Below are positions 17,288 through 26,881 of a stretch of DNA of 64,000 bases, in pieces; position 1 is the first letter of the stretch; each line of letters begins with the position of its first letter. The DNA lies in NCBI RefSeq assembly GCF_003008555.2, contig NZ_CP027665.1, positions 1,612,001-1,676,000 of the forward strand, read 5' to 3'. The notes under the pieces are model-generated. The model ran no database searches. It worked only from the letters and a program-made list of their open reading frames with translations, and was not told the origin of the DNA. This stretch comes from Pukyongiella litopenaei (GTDB lineage Bacteria; Pseudomonadota; Alphaproteobacteria; Rhodobacterales; Rhodobacteraceae). A program made the translations under genes and the position numbers.

Positions 17288-18010
17288 TCAGATCACGTCC
17301 ACGACGATCACGCTGATATTGTCGGCCCCGCCGCCCGCCAGCGCCAGTTGCACCAGCTCGTCGGTCACGGTTTCCAGCGGCAGCGATCCCAGCATCCGCG
17401 CCAGCGTCGCGACCCCCGCATATTTGGTCAGCCCGTCGGAACACAGCAGGAAACGGTCGCCCGGCCGGATCTGCCCGCGGATCTTGTCCAGTTCGAAATC
17501 GTCGCCGATACCCACGGCGCGGGTGATCGCGTTGGATTGCGGGTGGTTCTCGGCCTCGTCCCAGCTCATCTGTCCCGCCAGCACCAGCCCGGCCACCACC
17601 GAATGATCGGTGGTGAGCATCTCGATCTCTCCCGCCCGCAGCCGGTAGAGGCGGCTGTCGCCGGCCCAGAGACCGACGAAATGCCCGTTGGCGATCATCA
17701 GCGCCACCACGGTGGCCCCGATCGTGTTGCCGCCGCGGGCCGCGGCCTCGGCCTGGATCGCGCCATGGGCCGCGCGGATGGCATCGCGCAGTGCGTGCAT
17801 CCGGGCGGTCGGGTCCAGCCCCGCGGGGATCATCGCCACCGAATCCGCCACCAGCCGGCTGGCGAAATCGCCGGCATCGTGTCCGCCCATGCCATCGGAG
17901 ACCAGCCAGATGTCATGCCCCGGCAGCGCCAGAACCGAATCCTCGTTGACCTTGCGTCGCAGACCGACATGGGTCTTGGCGTTGTATCGGAACCTCGCCG
18001 GCCCGGTCAT
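17288..18010 (-). CDS. pppA: T6SS PP2C-type Ser/Thr phosphatase
   Basis: 240 residues, a full PP2C domain: 'VRRKVNEDS'-type start (LRRKVNEDSVL), metal-binding VSDGMGGHDAGDFAS, LCSDGLTKY, and GGADNISVIVV. PppA-type phosphatases counteract the PpkA kinase and set the activity of the T6SS. The gene is the last of the long minus-strand T6SS operon and its ATG overlaps the tagF stop by four bases; its 3' end nearly touches the convergent kinase gene. Confidence 0.92.
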   Translation of the reverse strand: MTGPARFRYNAKTHVGLRRKVNEDSVLALPGHDIWLVSDGMGGHDAGDFASRLVADSVAMIPAGLDPTARMHALRDAIRAAHGAIQAEAAARGGNTIGATVVALMIANGHFVGLWAGDSRLYRLRAGEIEMLTTDHSVVAGLVLAGQMSWDEAENHPQSNAITRAVGIGDDFELDKIRGQIRPGDRFLLCSDGLTKYAGVATLARMLGSLPLETVTDELVQLALAGGGADNISVIVVDVI

Positions 18011-18687
18011 ATCGGCCGCGCCTCGGACCAGATCGGCGCGGTGAGGCTGAACAGCCCCAGCGCCTCGTCGCCCTGCGGCAGGCCTTCGCAGATCATCAGC
18101 CGAGGCACGCCGCCGATCACCGCGCTCCAGAGGCTGGGCCGGTCGGTCCGCGCGGCCAGCAGGTCGGCGGCCAGATCGGGCAGGAGCCCGCCGGGCCCCG
18201 GCTGGGTCATCACCAGCCCGCGCGCCGCCGCGCGCAGCGGTGCGCAGTCGCGCGGACCGGGAACCGGCACCTGCGCCAGATCTTCGGCCAGCCGGTCACG
18301 GGTCATGCCATCGTCGAGCGCGGCCAGCGCCACATCCTCGAGCCTGGCAAACAGTCCGGCATCGGCGAAATGATCCAGCGCCGCCGGGCCCGGCCCCGGC
18401 AGCCCGGCAACCAGCGTCAGCGGGAACCGCCGCCCGACCCGGTCCACCGACGGCATCAGCACGCCCTGCGCCTTGCGCGGCCCGGCCAGCCCCGGCGACA
18501 GCGAGAACCGCCAGATCGGCGCCGACATGTAATGGGCGTCCCAGTCCGGACCAAAGGCCGACTGCGCGGCGAGCAGCGTCTGCTGCACCCAGTCGTCCCA
18601 GACCGCGACGAACCCCTTGGGCGGGGACAGGCGAAAGAAATCCCCGACCGCGGGCATCTTGCCGAAAGCGCCGAACCCTGCCTCCAT
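18007..18687 (-). CDS. tagF: T6SS-associated protein TagF
   Basis: 226 residues (ATG at 18687; a GTG one codon earlier is also possible). The N-terminus 'GFGAFGKMPAVGDFFRL' is the classic TagF/ImpM signature, and W-V-Q...W-R-F-S-L-S-P-G-L-A-G matches the family core. TagF is known as a post-translational repressor that sequesters the FHA protein or TssL-dependent assembly. The gene follows tssM with a TGATG junction and precedes pppA with ATGA, the usual placement for this regulatory trio. Confidence 0.92.
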   Translation of the reverse strand: MEAGFGAFGKMPAVGDFFRLSPPKGFVAVWDDWVQQTLLAAQSAFGPDWDAHYMSAPIWRFSLSPGLAGPRKAQGVLMPSVDRVGRRFPLTLVAGLPGPGPAALDHFADAGLFARLEDVALAALDDGMTRDRLAEDLAQVPVPGPRDCAPLRAAARGLVMTQPGPGGLLPDLAADLLAARTDRPSLWSAVIGGVPRLMICEGLPQGDEALGLFSLTAPIWSEARPI

Positions 18688-21600
18688 CACATTGACTTCG
18701 GGCAGCTGAACTTGGCCAGCGCCGGCAGCGCGAACGGGTTCAGGACCGACCCGGACTGAAGCTGGAAGATCGCGATGCGCCCGCCGATGTTGAAGATCAC
18801 CCTCTTGCGGTCCGAGGCGTTGGTCTTGCGCACCTCGGCGGCATCGAGCAGCCGGAACCAGGCCCAGGGGCCATCGCGCGACACCTGGCTTTCCAGGTTG
18901 CGCTTGTCCGGGGCAAAGGTCACCCGAGCCATGCCGACGGTCCCCGGCCAGGTCACCGCGACCGGGTTGGGCTGGGCCCGGTGCTGGAACGGCACCTGCT
19001 GGCCGTCGATTTCCAGCAGCACCGACTTGGCCTTGGGATCGAGCGCCTCGGGGGTGATCTGGAATTTCACCGCCGCGTGGGGCGATCCGCCAAAGAAGGT
19101 GTCCTTGATCTCGGCCGCATATTGCATCTGCTGCAACACCGAGGGCGAAATGCCCAGATCGACATCGTTGACCCGTTTCCAGGTCCAGGGCCGGCTGCGC
19201 GTATCGACGAATTTCAGCAGATTGTCGTTGAAAAACCCGTCGATCAGCCCGCCCGGCGCGAACAGCTTGGAGAAGTCGGCCATCGCCACGTCGGCGCGCG
19301 CCCGGCGATTGAACGGGTAGCGGTCGGTCAGCGCCTTTTCGCAGAAGGGCAGCACGCTCGACTGCCAGCGCGCGTTGATCGAGGCGCGGGTGCCGTCCGC
19401 GGCGATACCCGACGATCCGGCGATGATCTGTTTCGACCAGCGTTCCATCGGCCCGTCGATCCGGCTCGCCACCTGCTGGAACTGCGCGATCGCCTCGCCG
19501 CTGGCTTCGCTCGAGGTCACGCCGGAAAAGGACATCGAGTTGAGCTGCTTGTAGACATCCGTAAGGACGCCCAGCAGATCGTCGAGCTGCGATGGCTGGC
19601 CTTCGGGCCGGGCCACCAGTTCGTGCAGCCAGCGGAACCGTTCCTCCACATAATAACCCGGCGGCCGGGGCGGTTCGCCGGTATTGGCCGCCGCCGCGCT
19701 GGTCAGCGCCTCGAGGATGATCTGGCTCTGGATGCTCAGCTGTTGCCGCGCCTCGATGCTCAGCACCGTCTTGGCGCCGCTTTCCAGCGAATCGGTTTCC
19801 AGCAGCGACCGGTCCTCGGTCAGCTTGGTTTCGTTGCTGATCTCGGTCAGAAGGTTGCGGATCGGCGAGGTTGGGCCGGACAGGACATTGGTGATCTCGG
19901 CGGCATGCGACAGCGACTCCATCGGCATGATGTCGATATCGCCGAGGATGCCATCATAACGCGCGATATAGTCGTTGTAATAGAGGTCGAGCACATCGCG
20001 GCTGAGCTGCAACAGCGCGCCTTCGGTCTGTTCCGCCTCGCCGCGCGGCCCCAGAACCCAGCTTTCGCGCTGCACCCGCCCGGCGACGCTGACCGCCTCG
20101 GGCAGGAACACGTTGTTGAACCCGTCATAGGTGAAGATGCCCTCGATCCCCTCGTTGAGCGGCTTGCCCGAGGACCGCACCAGCGCCCGCGAAACCGCGG
20201 GGCCGCCGGCCTCGGTGATCCGCCATTTCGGCAGAGCGGTGGCGGTCGCGCTGTTGATGATGCCGTTGTAGACCCGCTGCGCCAGCGGCATTTCCGACAG
20301 GATGCCCTGCACCTGTTCGACCATCGGGCCGTTCAGCGCGACCTCCTGCATCGGCTGCGACAACAGCGCGTCCAGGTGGCTGGCCAGGTCGGCGCGCAGA
20401 TCCTGCCGGGCGACGCCGGGATAGGCCAGCGACCAGTCGAGCTGCATCCATTCCTTGACCAGATCCGCGTTCATCGGTCCCTGCAGGCCCAGCATCAGAT
20501 AGATCTTGAGCGCCTCGTAGAGCAGGTCGGGGTTGTTCACATTGGCGCCGATCTGTTCCTCGAGCCGCAACAGCAGGCGCGGCAGGAACCGCTGGTTCAG
20601 CGCCGCGCGATAGGTCTGTGCGGCCTGGGTGCCGACCACCTCGCCCTGGTAGAGCCCGTAGCGAAGGCGGCCCTCGGGCGCGGGATCGTCCAGCACCGGG
20701 TTGCCCGGCATGTCGCGCAGGATGTTCAGCGCCTGCACCACCGGCGGCAGGTCGGTGTCGCCCACCGGGCTGGGCGGCAACGTGGCGGCGGCGGCCTGAT
20801 ACTGGCTGACATGGTCTTCGGCGGCGGCCAGCAGTTCGGTATTGCCCAGATAGCTGCGCACCCAGATCGCGCCGGTGGCCAGCGCGATCAGAACCGTCGC
20901 GGCGATCGCGGCGCGCCGGGTCCAGCGATAGCGGCGTTCGACCTTGTCATCCGCCGAAACCAGCCCGGCCTCGTTGAAGATCACCGTTTCCAGCAGGCGC
21001 GTCAGGAAATAGGACCGGCCCGACCCCTGCCCGCTGCCGACCGCCTGACGGCCGATGCCGAAGGTCTGCGCCATGCCCAGCATCAGCCGGTCGATCGGCG
21101 TGCCTTCCTGCGTGCCGGAGGTGAAATAGACCCCGCGCAGGGCGTGGCGATGCTGATAGCGGTTTTCCTGGAACACCTCGTTGAGGAAATCCCGCGCCAC
21201 CCCGCGCATCGACGCCACCTGGGCCGGGAACCCGGCGATCAGCGCGCGTTTCTGGTGATCGGTTTCGGCCTGCATCCGTTCGAGCGATTGCGCGTTCAGC
21301 TGCCCCAGCAACTGCGCGAATTCATCGTCGAACCCGGCGACCGGCGATGCTTCGCCCTTGCCGCTGTCGACCGGCAGGGTAAAGCCCCAGACCTGTTCGC
21401 GTTCCTCCTTGCCCAGATGGTCGAAGAACTCGGCGAAGCCGGCGATCAGGTCGGCCTTGGTGAACAGAACATAGACCGGGAACCGCACCCCCAGCCGTTC
21501 GCGCAGCTCGTTGAGCCGGCGGCGCACCGCCTCGGCATGGGCCTTTTGGGTGATTTCGTCCTGCAGGCAGAGGTCGGACAGGCTGATCGCGACCATGGCG

Positions 21601-22253
21601 CCGTTGATCGGCTGGCGCTTGCGGTATTTCTTGAGCAGGGACAGGAAGCCCAGCCAGGCGGCATTGTCGGTCTCGGCATCGCTTTCCTGGGTGGTATAGC
21701 GCCCGGCGGTGTCGATCAGCACCGCCTCGTTGGTGAACCACCAGTCGCAGTTGCGGGTGCCGCCGACCCCGCCGATGGCGGATTTGCCCATCTCGGCGGC
21801 CAGCGGAAACTGCAGCCCGGAATTGACGATGGCCGTGGTCTTGCCCGCGCCGGGCGGGCCGATCATCACATACCACGGCAATTCGTTCAGATGCCGCCGC
21901 CCGTTCTTGGACTTGCGCAGCGCGGTGATCGCGTCCCTGAACTTGGACTTGAGCTCGCCCAGTTCCTCGGCGGCGATGTCGTCCTCGGGCGCGGCGGCCT
22001 CGGCGACCTCGGCGATCTCCTCGGCCATTTCCTTGTCGCGCTTGCGCCGCCGCAGGAAGATGATCAGCATGATCAGCCCGAAGATGAGCCACAGCACGCC
22101 GATGGTGATCAGCCGGGACAGGATGCCGTCGAAGGGCCGGAATTCGCCCCAGCCGATGAAGGGGGCAAAGAACCAGACGCAGAGCGACAGCACCAGCGCG
22201 GCGAAAAACAGGGCAAAATAGATCGAGCCGAGAACCTTCAGAACCGCCTTCAT
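18687..22253 (-). CDS. tssM: T6SS membrane complex protein TssM (IcmF)
   Basis: 1188 residues, normal for TssM. Two N-terminal transmembrane helices (about 8-33 and 47-67) flank a short periplasmic loop; the cytoplasmic domain has a Walker A motif GPPGAGKT at 132-139, and a third membrane helix lies at about 441-463, followed by a large periplasmic domain. TssM spans the inner membrane, partners TssL and reaches the outer membrane. The start overlaps the tssL stop (ATGA). The intact Walker A suggests nucleotide binding, which some TssM proteins lack. Confidence 0.96.
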   Translation of the reverse strand: MKAVLKVLGSIYFALFFAALVLSLCVWFFAPFIGWGEFRPFDGILSRLITIGVLWLIFGLIMLIIFLRRRKRDKEMAEEIAEVAEAAAPEDDIAAEELGELKSKFRDAITALRKSKNGRRHLNELPWYVMIGPPGAGKTTAIVNSGLQFPLAAEMGKSAIGGVGGTRNCDWWFTNEAVLIDTAGRYTTQESDAETDNAAWLGFLSLLKKYRKRQPINGAMVAISLSDLCLQDEITQKAHAEAVRRRLNELRERLGVRFPVYVLFTKADLIAGFAEFFDHLGKEEREQVWGFTLPVDSGKGEASPVAGFDDEFAQLLGQLNAQSLERMQAETDHQKRALIAGFPAQVASMRGVARDFLNEVFQENRYQHRHALRGVYFTSGTQEGTPIDRLMLGMAQTFGIGRQAVGSGQGSGRSYFLTRLLETVIFNEAGLVSADDKVERRYRWTRRAAIAATVLIALATGAIWVRSYLGNTELLAAAEDHVSQYQAAAATLPPSPVGDTDLPPVVQALNILRDMPGNPVLDDPAPEGRLRYGLYQGEVVGTQAAQTYRAALNQRFLPRLLLRLEEQIGANVNNPDLLYEALKIYLMLGLQGPMNADLVKEWMQLDWSLAYPGVARQDLRADLASHLDALLSQPMQEVALNGPMVEQVQGILSEMPLAQRVYNGIINSATATALPKWRITEAGGPAVSRALVRSSGKPLNEGIEGIFTYDGFNNVFLPEAVSVAGRVQRESWVLGPRGEAEQTEGALLQLSRDVLDLYYNDYIARYDGILGDIDIMPMESLSHAAEITNVLSGPTSPIRNLLTEISNETKLTEDRSLLETDSLESGAKTVLSIEARQQLSIQSQIILEALTSAAAANTGEPPRPPGYYVEERFRWLHELVARPEGQPSQLDDLLGVLTDVYKQLNSMSFSGVTSSEASGEAIAQFQQVASRIDGPMERWSKQIIAGSSGIAADGTRASINARWQSSVLPFCEKALTDRYPFNRRARADVAMADFSKLFAPGGLIDGFFNDNLLKFVDTRSRPWTWKRVNDVDLGISPSVLQQMQYAAEIKDTFFGGSPHAAVKFQITPEALDPKAKSVLLEIDGQQVPFQHRAQPNPVAVTWPGTVGMARVTFAPDKRNLESQVSRDGPWAWFRLLDAAEVRKTNASDRKRVIFNIGGRIAIFQLQSGSVLNPFALPALAKFSCPKSM

Positions 22254-23665
22254 CCGTCACCCTCCTGCACCAGCAGCACCTCGATCCGGCGATTTTTGGC
22301 CCGCCCGTCTCGGGTGGCGTTGTCGGCGATCGGTTCCTTGTCGGCGCGGCCTTCGGCCGACAGCCGCGACGGATCGTCCATCACCCGCGCCATGCCCTCC
22401 ATCACCGATCTTGCCCGCGCCAGCGACAGCGCCATGTTCGACGGGAACCGCGACGACCGGATCGGCACGTTGTCGGAATGGCCGACCACGATCACCGGCC
22501 CCGGTTCGTCGTTCAGGGATTTCGCCACCCGGTCGATACGCGCCACGAAATCCTTCTGCAGCGTGTCCGAGCCCGACCCGAACATGCCGGTGCCGGCGAC
22601 CCGGATGATCAGCGTGTTGCCCTTGCGGAACACCTCGACGATGCCCTCGTCGATCTCTTCCTGCAGGAACCCCTCGACCTTCAGCAACTGCTGTTCGGCG
22701 GTGGGCGTCGCCGGGGTCGGCGGCGGTGGCGGCGCGCGGCGCTGAAGCTCGGCCACGGGTCCCGAATCGATCACCGACAGCTGCCCGACCACCCGTTCGG
22801 TCGTGCGCGACAAGGCCCAGGACAACCCCAGGAATTCCGCCACCAGCAGCCCGGCGGTGACGCCCAGCGCGATCCAGACGACCCGCCAGGCCGACAGCGC
22901 CTTGAACGGCTTGGTCACGCCTTCCCAATGCGGCGACAGGTCATGTTCCAGCGGCCCGCGCTGCGCTCGGATGATCCGCGCCAACGCGGCCCGGATCTGC
23001 TGGTGTTTCTCGCTGCCGCCCTGTTCGACGCGCAGGCGGCCCTCGAACCCCAGCGACATGCACATGTAGAGGAATTCGAGCAGGTCGATATTGTTGCCCG
23101 GTTCCTTTTCCAGCCGCGCCAGCAGGTCATAGAACCGGTCGCCGCCCACGGTTTCGCGGTGAAAGGTGCCGACCATGGATTGCAGCCCCCAGGACGACTG
23201 CCCGCCCCAGGGCGTGTTCAGCACCACATCGTCCAGCGTCGCGCAGAGCGCATAGCGCGCCACCTTGACCGTCTGCGCCGGGATACCCGCCTGCAGGGCG
23301 CGGTTTTCAAAGGCGCGAACCTCGGCCACGACCGATTGGCGCAGCTTTTCCGGATCCATGTGCTGGGCACGGTTGCGAATCCGGCTGATCAGCGAAAACA
23401 ACGGGCTGGCGCAGGCGATCAGCCGGTTCATCCCGGTCATCGCGATGGCCGGCGCCTTGGCCCCGGACCGCCGGTCCTGCGGCGCGGCCGCCGATTGCGG
23501 CACCCCGAAGGCGTCTTCGGCCGGGGCCGCCGGTTCGGCGGGGGCGCTGGGCTGCGGCGCCGCCGCGGGTTGCGCAGGCGTGGCCGACAGCCGCCCTCCG
23601 GGGTTGGGCTTGATCACCGTCTTGTCGGTGTCGTCCGGTTCGGCGAACGGGTCGTCGTCGATCAT
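22250..23665 (-). CDS. tssL: T6SS membrane complex protein TssL with C-terminal OmpA domain
   Basis: 471 residues from the ATG at 23665 (GAGGAG site upstream). Residues 1-95 are disordered and begin with D-D-T-D-K-T-V-I-K-P-N-P-G-G-R, a likely phospho-threonine docking site (Thr16). Residues about 100-250 are the DotU cytoplasmic domain, a membrane helix lies near 262-285, and residues about 340-465 form an OmpA/MotB-like domain ('VVGHSDNVPI', 'SLARARSVMEGM', 'NRRIEVLL'). Such extended TssL proteins bind peptidoglycan directly. It sits between tssK and tssM. Confidence 0.95.
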   Translation of the reverse strand: MIDDDPFAEPDDTDKTVIKPNPGGRLSATPAQPAAAPQPSAPAEPAAPAEDAFGVPQSAAAPQDRRSGAKAPAIAMTGMNRLIACASPLFSLISRIRNRAQHMDPEKLRQSVVAEVRAFENRALQAGIPAQTVKVARYALCATLDDVVLNTPWGGQSSWGLQSMVGTFHRETVGGDRFYDLLARLEKEPGNNIDLLEFLYMCMSLGFEGRLRVEQGGSEKHQQIRAALARIIRAQRGPLEHDLSPHWEGVTKPFKALSAWRVVWIALGVTAGLLVAEFLGLSWALSRTTERVVGQLSVIDSGPVAELQRRAPPPPPTPATPTAEQQLLKVEGFLQEEIDEGIVEVFRKGNTLIIRVAGTGMFGSGSDTLQKDFVARIDRVAKSLNDEPGPVIVVGHSDNVPIRSSRFPSNMALSLARARSVMEGMARVMDDPSRLSAEGRADKEPIADNATRDGRAKNRRIEVLLVQEGDG

Positions 23666-23681
23666 CGTCCCAATCGGCTCC

Positions 23682-25022
23682 TCAGCTGTTCCGGATCGCC
23701 CAAAGCTCCATCTTGAGCCCCGGATACTGCCCCGACACATGCACCGCTATGCCGCCGGAGGTCGTCATCTTGCTCCAGTACGGGCTGTCGGCGTCCATTT
23801 CGAAGTATACCACGCCCGCGTGGTAGGGGATCTGCCGCGGCGCGACCGGCAACGGGCGCAGGGTGATCCCCGGCAGCGCCGAGTTGACCAGTTGCCGGAT
23901 TTCCTCGACCGGGCCGATCTTGGCCTGCCCGGCGAAATGGCGGCGCACGTCCTCGGACGGCATGTCCGCATCCACCGCCAGCACGAACCCGGCATTGCCC
24001 AGCAGCTTGCGGTCCGCGATCACACCCACGCTGATGCCGTATTTGCGCGCCTCCAGCGCGATCGGGATCGCGGTCTGTTCCAGCACCGAGCTGAGATATT
24101 GCCGCAGCACCCGGATCAGCGGCGTGAAGCTGCGGGTCAGGTCGTCATGGCGATAGGGCGGCAGTTCGGGCGGGTATTTGTCGGCGGTCATGAACACCGA
24201 CAATTCGCCGGCGAGCGCCGCGCAGGTGCGGAACAGGTCCTCGGGGTGCAGGTTCTCGATCGTGGTCAGGTGGCGCACCACGGGCAGCATCCGGTTGATG
24301 ATCGTCAGCAGCAGGAAATCCGACACCTCGGCCACGCCGCGCGCGCCGCCGGATTCCGACAACCGCCCGGCCAGCGCCTGCATCCGGTGCGACAGCAGCC
24401 CCTCGAGTTCGCGCAGGAACCCGTCGAGCGGCGCGGCGGCGCGGATATCGAGACAGGACGGTATGAACGCCTGGTCGAGCACGATTTCCTTGTCGGGGCG
24501 GACCTCGATGATCCGCGCCACCGGGATCGCCAGCCGGTCGGCCAGGTCATCGACCGCCAGCGCGAATTGCAGCCGGGTCTTGCCCACCGCCAGCGTCGTC
24601 GGCTTGCGGTCGCGGCCCATCGTGTCGGTCACTTCGAGTTCCGAGGGCCGCAGCCGGCTGGCCGACATCTCGGCGCCGCTCAGGTCCACCTCGACCGCGC
24701 CCTGCCGCCGCTGCGGCACGGTCAGGTAGACGATGCAGTCCTTGATCGTTTCCGGCACCTCGAGCGCCGGGGGATGGTCGTCGGAGGACGGCACCCGGAA
24801 CACAGTTCCGTCCTGGGTCAGACCGGCGCAGGATTTCAGCGCGATCTGCCCGACCTTGAGCACCTCGTCATCCAGTTCCAGCGCGCTCAGCCCCCAGGCA
24901 TAGGGGCGGATACGCCGGGCCAGCCCGGTCACCAGCGCCTCGGTATAGCGCTCAGATTGCTGGAAATGATGGGGTTGCAGGAACAACCCTTCGGTCCAAA
25001 GCACCTTGCTGTCCCAGGACAC
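23682..25022 (-). CDS. tssK: T6SS baseplate protein TssK
   Basis: 446 residues, standard length. The opening 'VLWTEGLFLQPHHFQQSERY' is the conserved TssK N-terminus. TssK forms trimers that connect the TssEFG baseplate wedges to the TssL-TssM membrane complex. It is placed between tagH (21 bases upstream) and tssL (16 bases downstream) in the same transcriptional direction. No unusual insertions are visible. Confidence 0.96.
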   Translation of the reverse strand: MSWDSKVLWTEGLFLQPHHFQQSERYTEALVTGLARRIRPYAWGLSALELDDEVLKVGQIALKSCAGLTQDGTVFRVPSSDDHPPALEVPETIKDCIVYLTVPQRRQGAVEVDLSGAEMSASRLRPSELEVTDTMGRDRKPTTLAVGKTRLQFALAVDDLADRLAIPVARIIEVRPDKEIVLDQAFIPSCLDIRAAAPLDGFLRELEGLLSHRMQALAGRLSESGGARGVAEVSDFLLLTIINRMLPVVRHLTTIENLHPEDLFRTCAALAGELSVFMTADKYPPELPPYRHDDLTRSFTPLIRVLRQYLSSVLEQTAIPIALEARKYGISVGVIADRKLLGNAGFVLAVDADMPSEDVRRHFAGQAKIGPVEEIRQLVNSALPGITLRPLPVAPRQIPYHAGVVYFEMDADSPYWSKMTTSGGIAVHVSGQYPGLKMELWAIRNS

Positions 25023-25043
25023 CTGTTTCCCCCTCTTCTCGCG

Positions 25044-26567
25044 CTACTTCAGCTTCTGGAGCTGTTCGGAATACGCGCGTGCAAATTCGCGGCTGAACAG
25101 GTCGTGAAAATCGTTCTCGGCCTGGTCGGAAATATCCGCATACATCTTTTCATACACCTCCCAGTACCGCGCCTTCTTGCCTTTCAGGAGGCTGCCCAGC
25201 GCGCCACTGGTTTCGATCCGGCCCGCCAGCACCTCGGGGTCGAGCTTGAGCAGCACCCCGCGCAGTGCCGCCTCCATGCCGGTCAGCATGGCGACCTCAT
25301 GCGCCTTGATGTCGTCGAGCGCCTGTTCGGCGGCCGATTCCGGGCCGAGATAGCCACGCGCGGCGGGCTTCACCATCGCCTCGATCGCCTGTTCCGGGCT
25401 GACCGAGAATTTCAGCGGGTTGTTGCCCCCGGCAGAAATCATCGTCTGTTCGATGCGAAACTCGCTCTTGATCGAGGTGCGGGTCATCAGGATTTCCCGC
25501 ATGCCCGTGACCAGCGTTTTCATCACCCGGCCCATGCGCGCCATGGTCCGGGCCGGGTCCTCGTCCGCCAGTTGCACACCCTCGGCGCCCAGCGCTTCGA
25601 GGAACGCCCGCAGCAACGCATCATCGCCGGTCGCCGCCGGTTGCGGCGCGGCCGGCTGTGCCGCCTCGCGCTCGGCCGCAGAGGGCGGGGTCGCACCGCG
25701 CGACGGCGGGTCCGGCCGTTCGGCCGCGGCGGGCACGGTCGTCGGCTCGGCATCCGGGTCGGCCGGCGGTTCGGGCTGGTTTTCGGGCGGATTTCCGGGC
25801 GGAGTTTCAGACTGTGGCGCCGGGACGACCGAGGGCTGAGGCGGCGGCGCGGCGGCAGGCGGGTCGGGATTGAGAAAATCGTCGTCCCAATCCTCGGGGA
25901 TCAGGCTCTGCCCCGCACCCTGACCGGTCCCCTGTGGCGAAAAGGCATCCTGCCCCGACGGGTTGTGCATGGGCTGCGCGGGACCGTCGCCGCGCCCGTC
26001 ATCGGGCTTGCCGAAAAACGGGTCTTCCTCGTCACCGATCGGCGGCAGCAATTCGTCGATCGGGTCCACCGGATTGAGCTGCGACGGCCCGGTGGGCTTG
26101 TTGCTGCCGCCCAGCAGGTCGTCGAGAAAATCGCCTTCGGGACCGGCATCGTCCAGCAGCGCCATCGGGTCGGGCGCGTTTTCGGCCCGCCCGGGCGACA
26201 CCGACCCCTGCGCCGCCGGAGCGGCGATCAGGTCGTCGATATCGGGCAGGTCGTCGCTGATCTCGACCAGCAGCTCATAGCTCCCGAGCGCCAGCACATC
26301 GCCGTTGTTCAGCGGCGTCGGCGTGCGTCCCAGCGGGATCTTGGAATAGTTCAGGAACGTGCCGTTCGACGACAGGTCCACGATCACGATGTTGCCGTTG
26401 TGGTCCTCGATCACGCAGTGGCTCTTGGACAGGGTGCGGTCGGGATCGGGCAGCACCAGGTCATTGGCCGGACCGCGGCCCACGGTCAGGCTACCGCCCT
26501 GCATCTGGATCGGGCGCGCATTGCCGGGCATGGTGCCCGAGGACTGGAATTTCAGCGTGACCGGCAT
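25044..26567 (-). CDS. tagH: T6SS FHA-domain protein TagH/Fha
   Basis: 507 residues. The FHA domain occupies about residues 25-95 (VGRGPANDLVLPD, SKSHCVIED, SSNGTFLN) and binds phospho-threonine on PpkA substrates. A long proline/acidic low-complexity middle (about 110-310) contains short L-D-D-L-L-G-type motifs (EGDFLDDLLGG, DIDDLIAAP). The C-terminal 190 residues form the TagH-specific helical domain. In known systems Fha reads the kinase signal and promotes assembly. The gene lies between PAAR and tssK, with 8- and 21-base gaps. Confidence 0.93.
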   Translation of the reverse strand: MPVTLKFQSSGTMPGNARPIQMQGGSLTVGRGPANDLVLPDPDRTLSKSHCVIEDHNGNIVIVDLSSNGTFLNYSKIPLGRTPTPLNNGDVLALGSYELLVEISDDLPDIDDLIAAPAAQGSVSPGRAENAPDPMALLDDAGPEGDFLDDLLGGSNKPTGPSQLNPVDPIDELLPPIGDEEDPFFGKPDDGRGDGPAQPMHNPSGQDAFSPQGTGQGAGQSLIPEDWDDDFLNPDPPAAAPPPQPSVVPAPQSETPPGNPPENQPEPPADPDAEPTTVPAAAERPDPPSRGATPPSAAEREAAQPAAPQPAATGDDALLRAFLEALGAEGVQLADEDPARTMARMGRVMKTLVTGMREILMTRTSIKSEFRIEQTMISAGGNNPLKFSVSPEQAIEAMVKPAARGYLGPESAAEQALDDIKAHEVAMLTGMEAALRGVLLKLDPEVLAGRIETSGALGSLLKGKKARYWEVYEKMYADISDQAENDFHDLFSREFARAYSEQLQKLK

Positions 26568-26575
26568 TCCGGCGT

Positions 26576-26881
26576 TTATCCTCCCGTCAGCACGGTGAAA
26601 TCACCCTTGGTGATCGCACCGCCGCACGCGGTAGAGTCGCCGACCCGGCAGGCCGGCATGTTCTGGATGATGACGGTGGCCGAAGAGCTGACATTCGGAT
26701 GCGGCCCCGTCCCCGACGGGTGCAGGTCGCCGATCCGCGCCGCCGGCAGGTTGCCCACCAGAACCGTGGGCGCACAGGGCGGAATGATCGCCGACGTGCC
26801 CGGAACCGTCACCCCCGCGGGCGTGACCGAGAACATCGCGCACAGCACCTGGTCGGAGACGCGCGCCTGGGGTCTGGTCAT
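26576..26881 (-). CDS. PAAR-domain T6SS spike-tip protein
   Basis: 101 residues, a stand-alone PAAR-like protein. Repeated V-G-(N/D)-x-P-A-x-R-x-G-D elements ('VGNLPAARIGDLHP' and 'IQNMPACRVGDSTACGG') give the metal-binding tip of the VgrG spike. There is no N- or C-terminal toxin extension, so cargo must attach in another way or be encoded elsewhere. The start overlaps the stop of the DUF6931-like gene (ATGA), which in turn follows vgrG, so the three are probably co-assembled. Confidence 0.9.
   Translation of the reverse strand: MTRPQARVSDQVLCAMFSVTPAGVTVPGTSAIIPPCAPTVLVGNLPAARIGDLHPSGTGPHPNVSSSATVIIQNMPACRVGDSTACGGAITKGDFTVLTGG

Noticed and set aside
18981-22745. Very long open frame antisense to tssM and the tssL 3' end (plus strand)
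   Set aside because: Typical antisense shadow in GC-rich DNA: arginine/glutamine/histidine-rich, no ribosome site, no motif, and the opposite strand holds clear T6SS genes.
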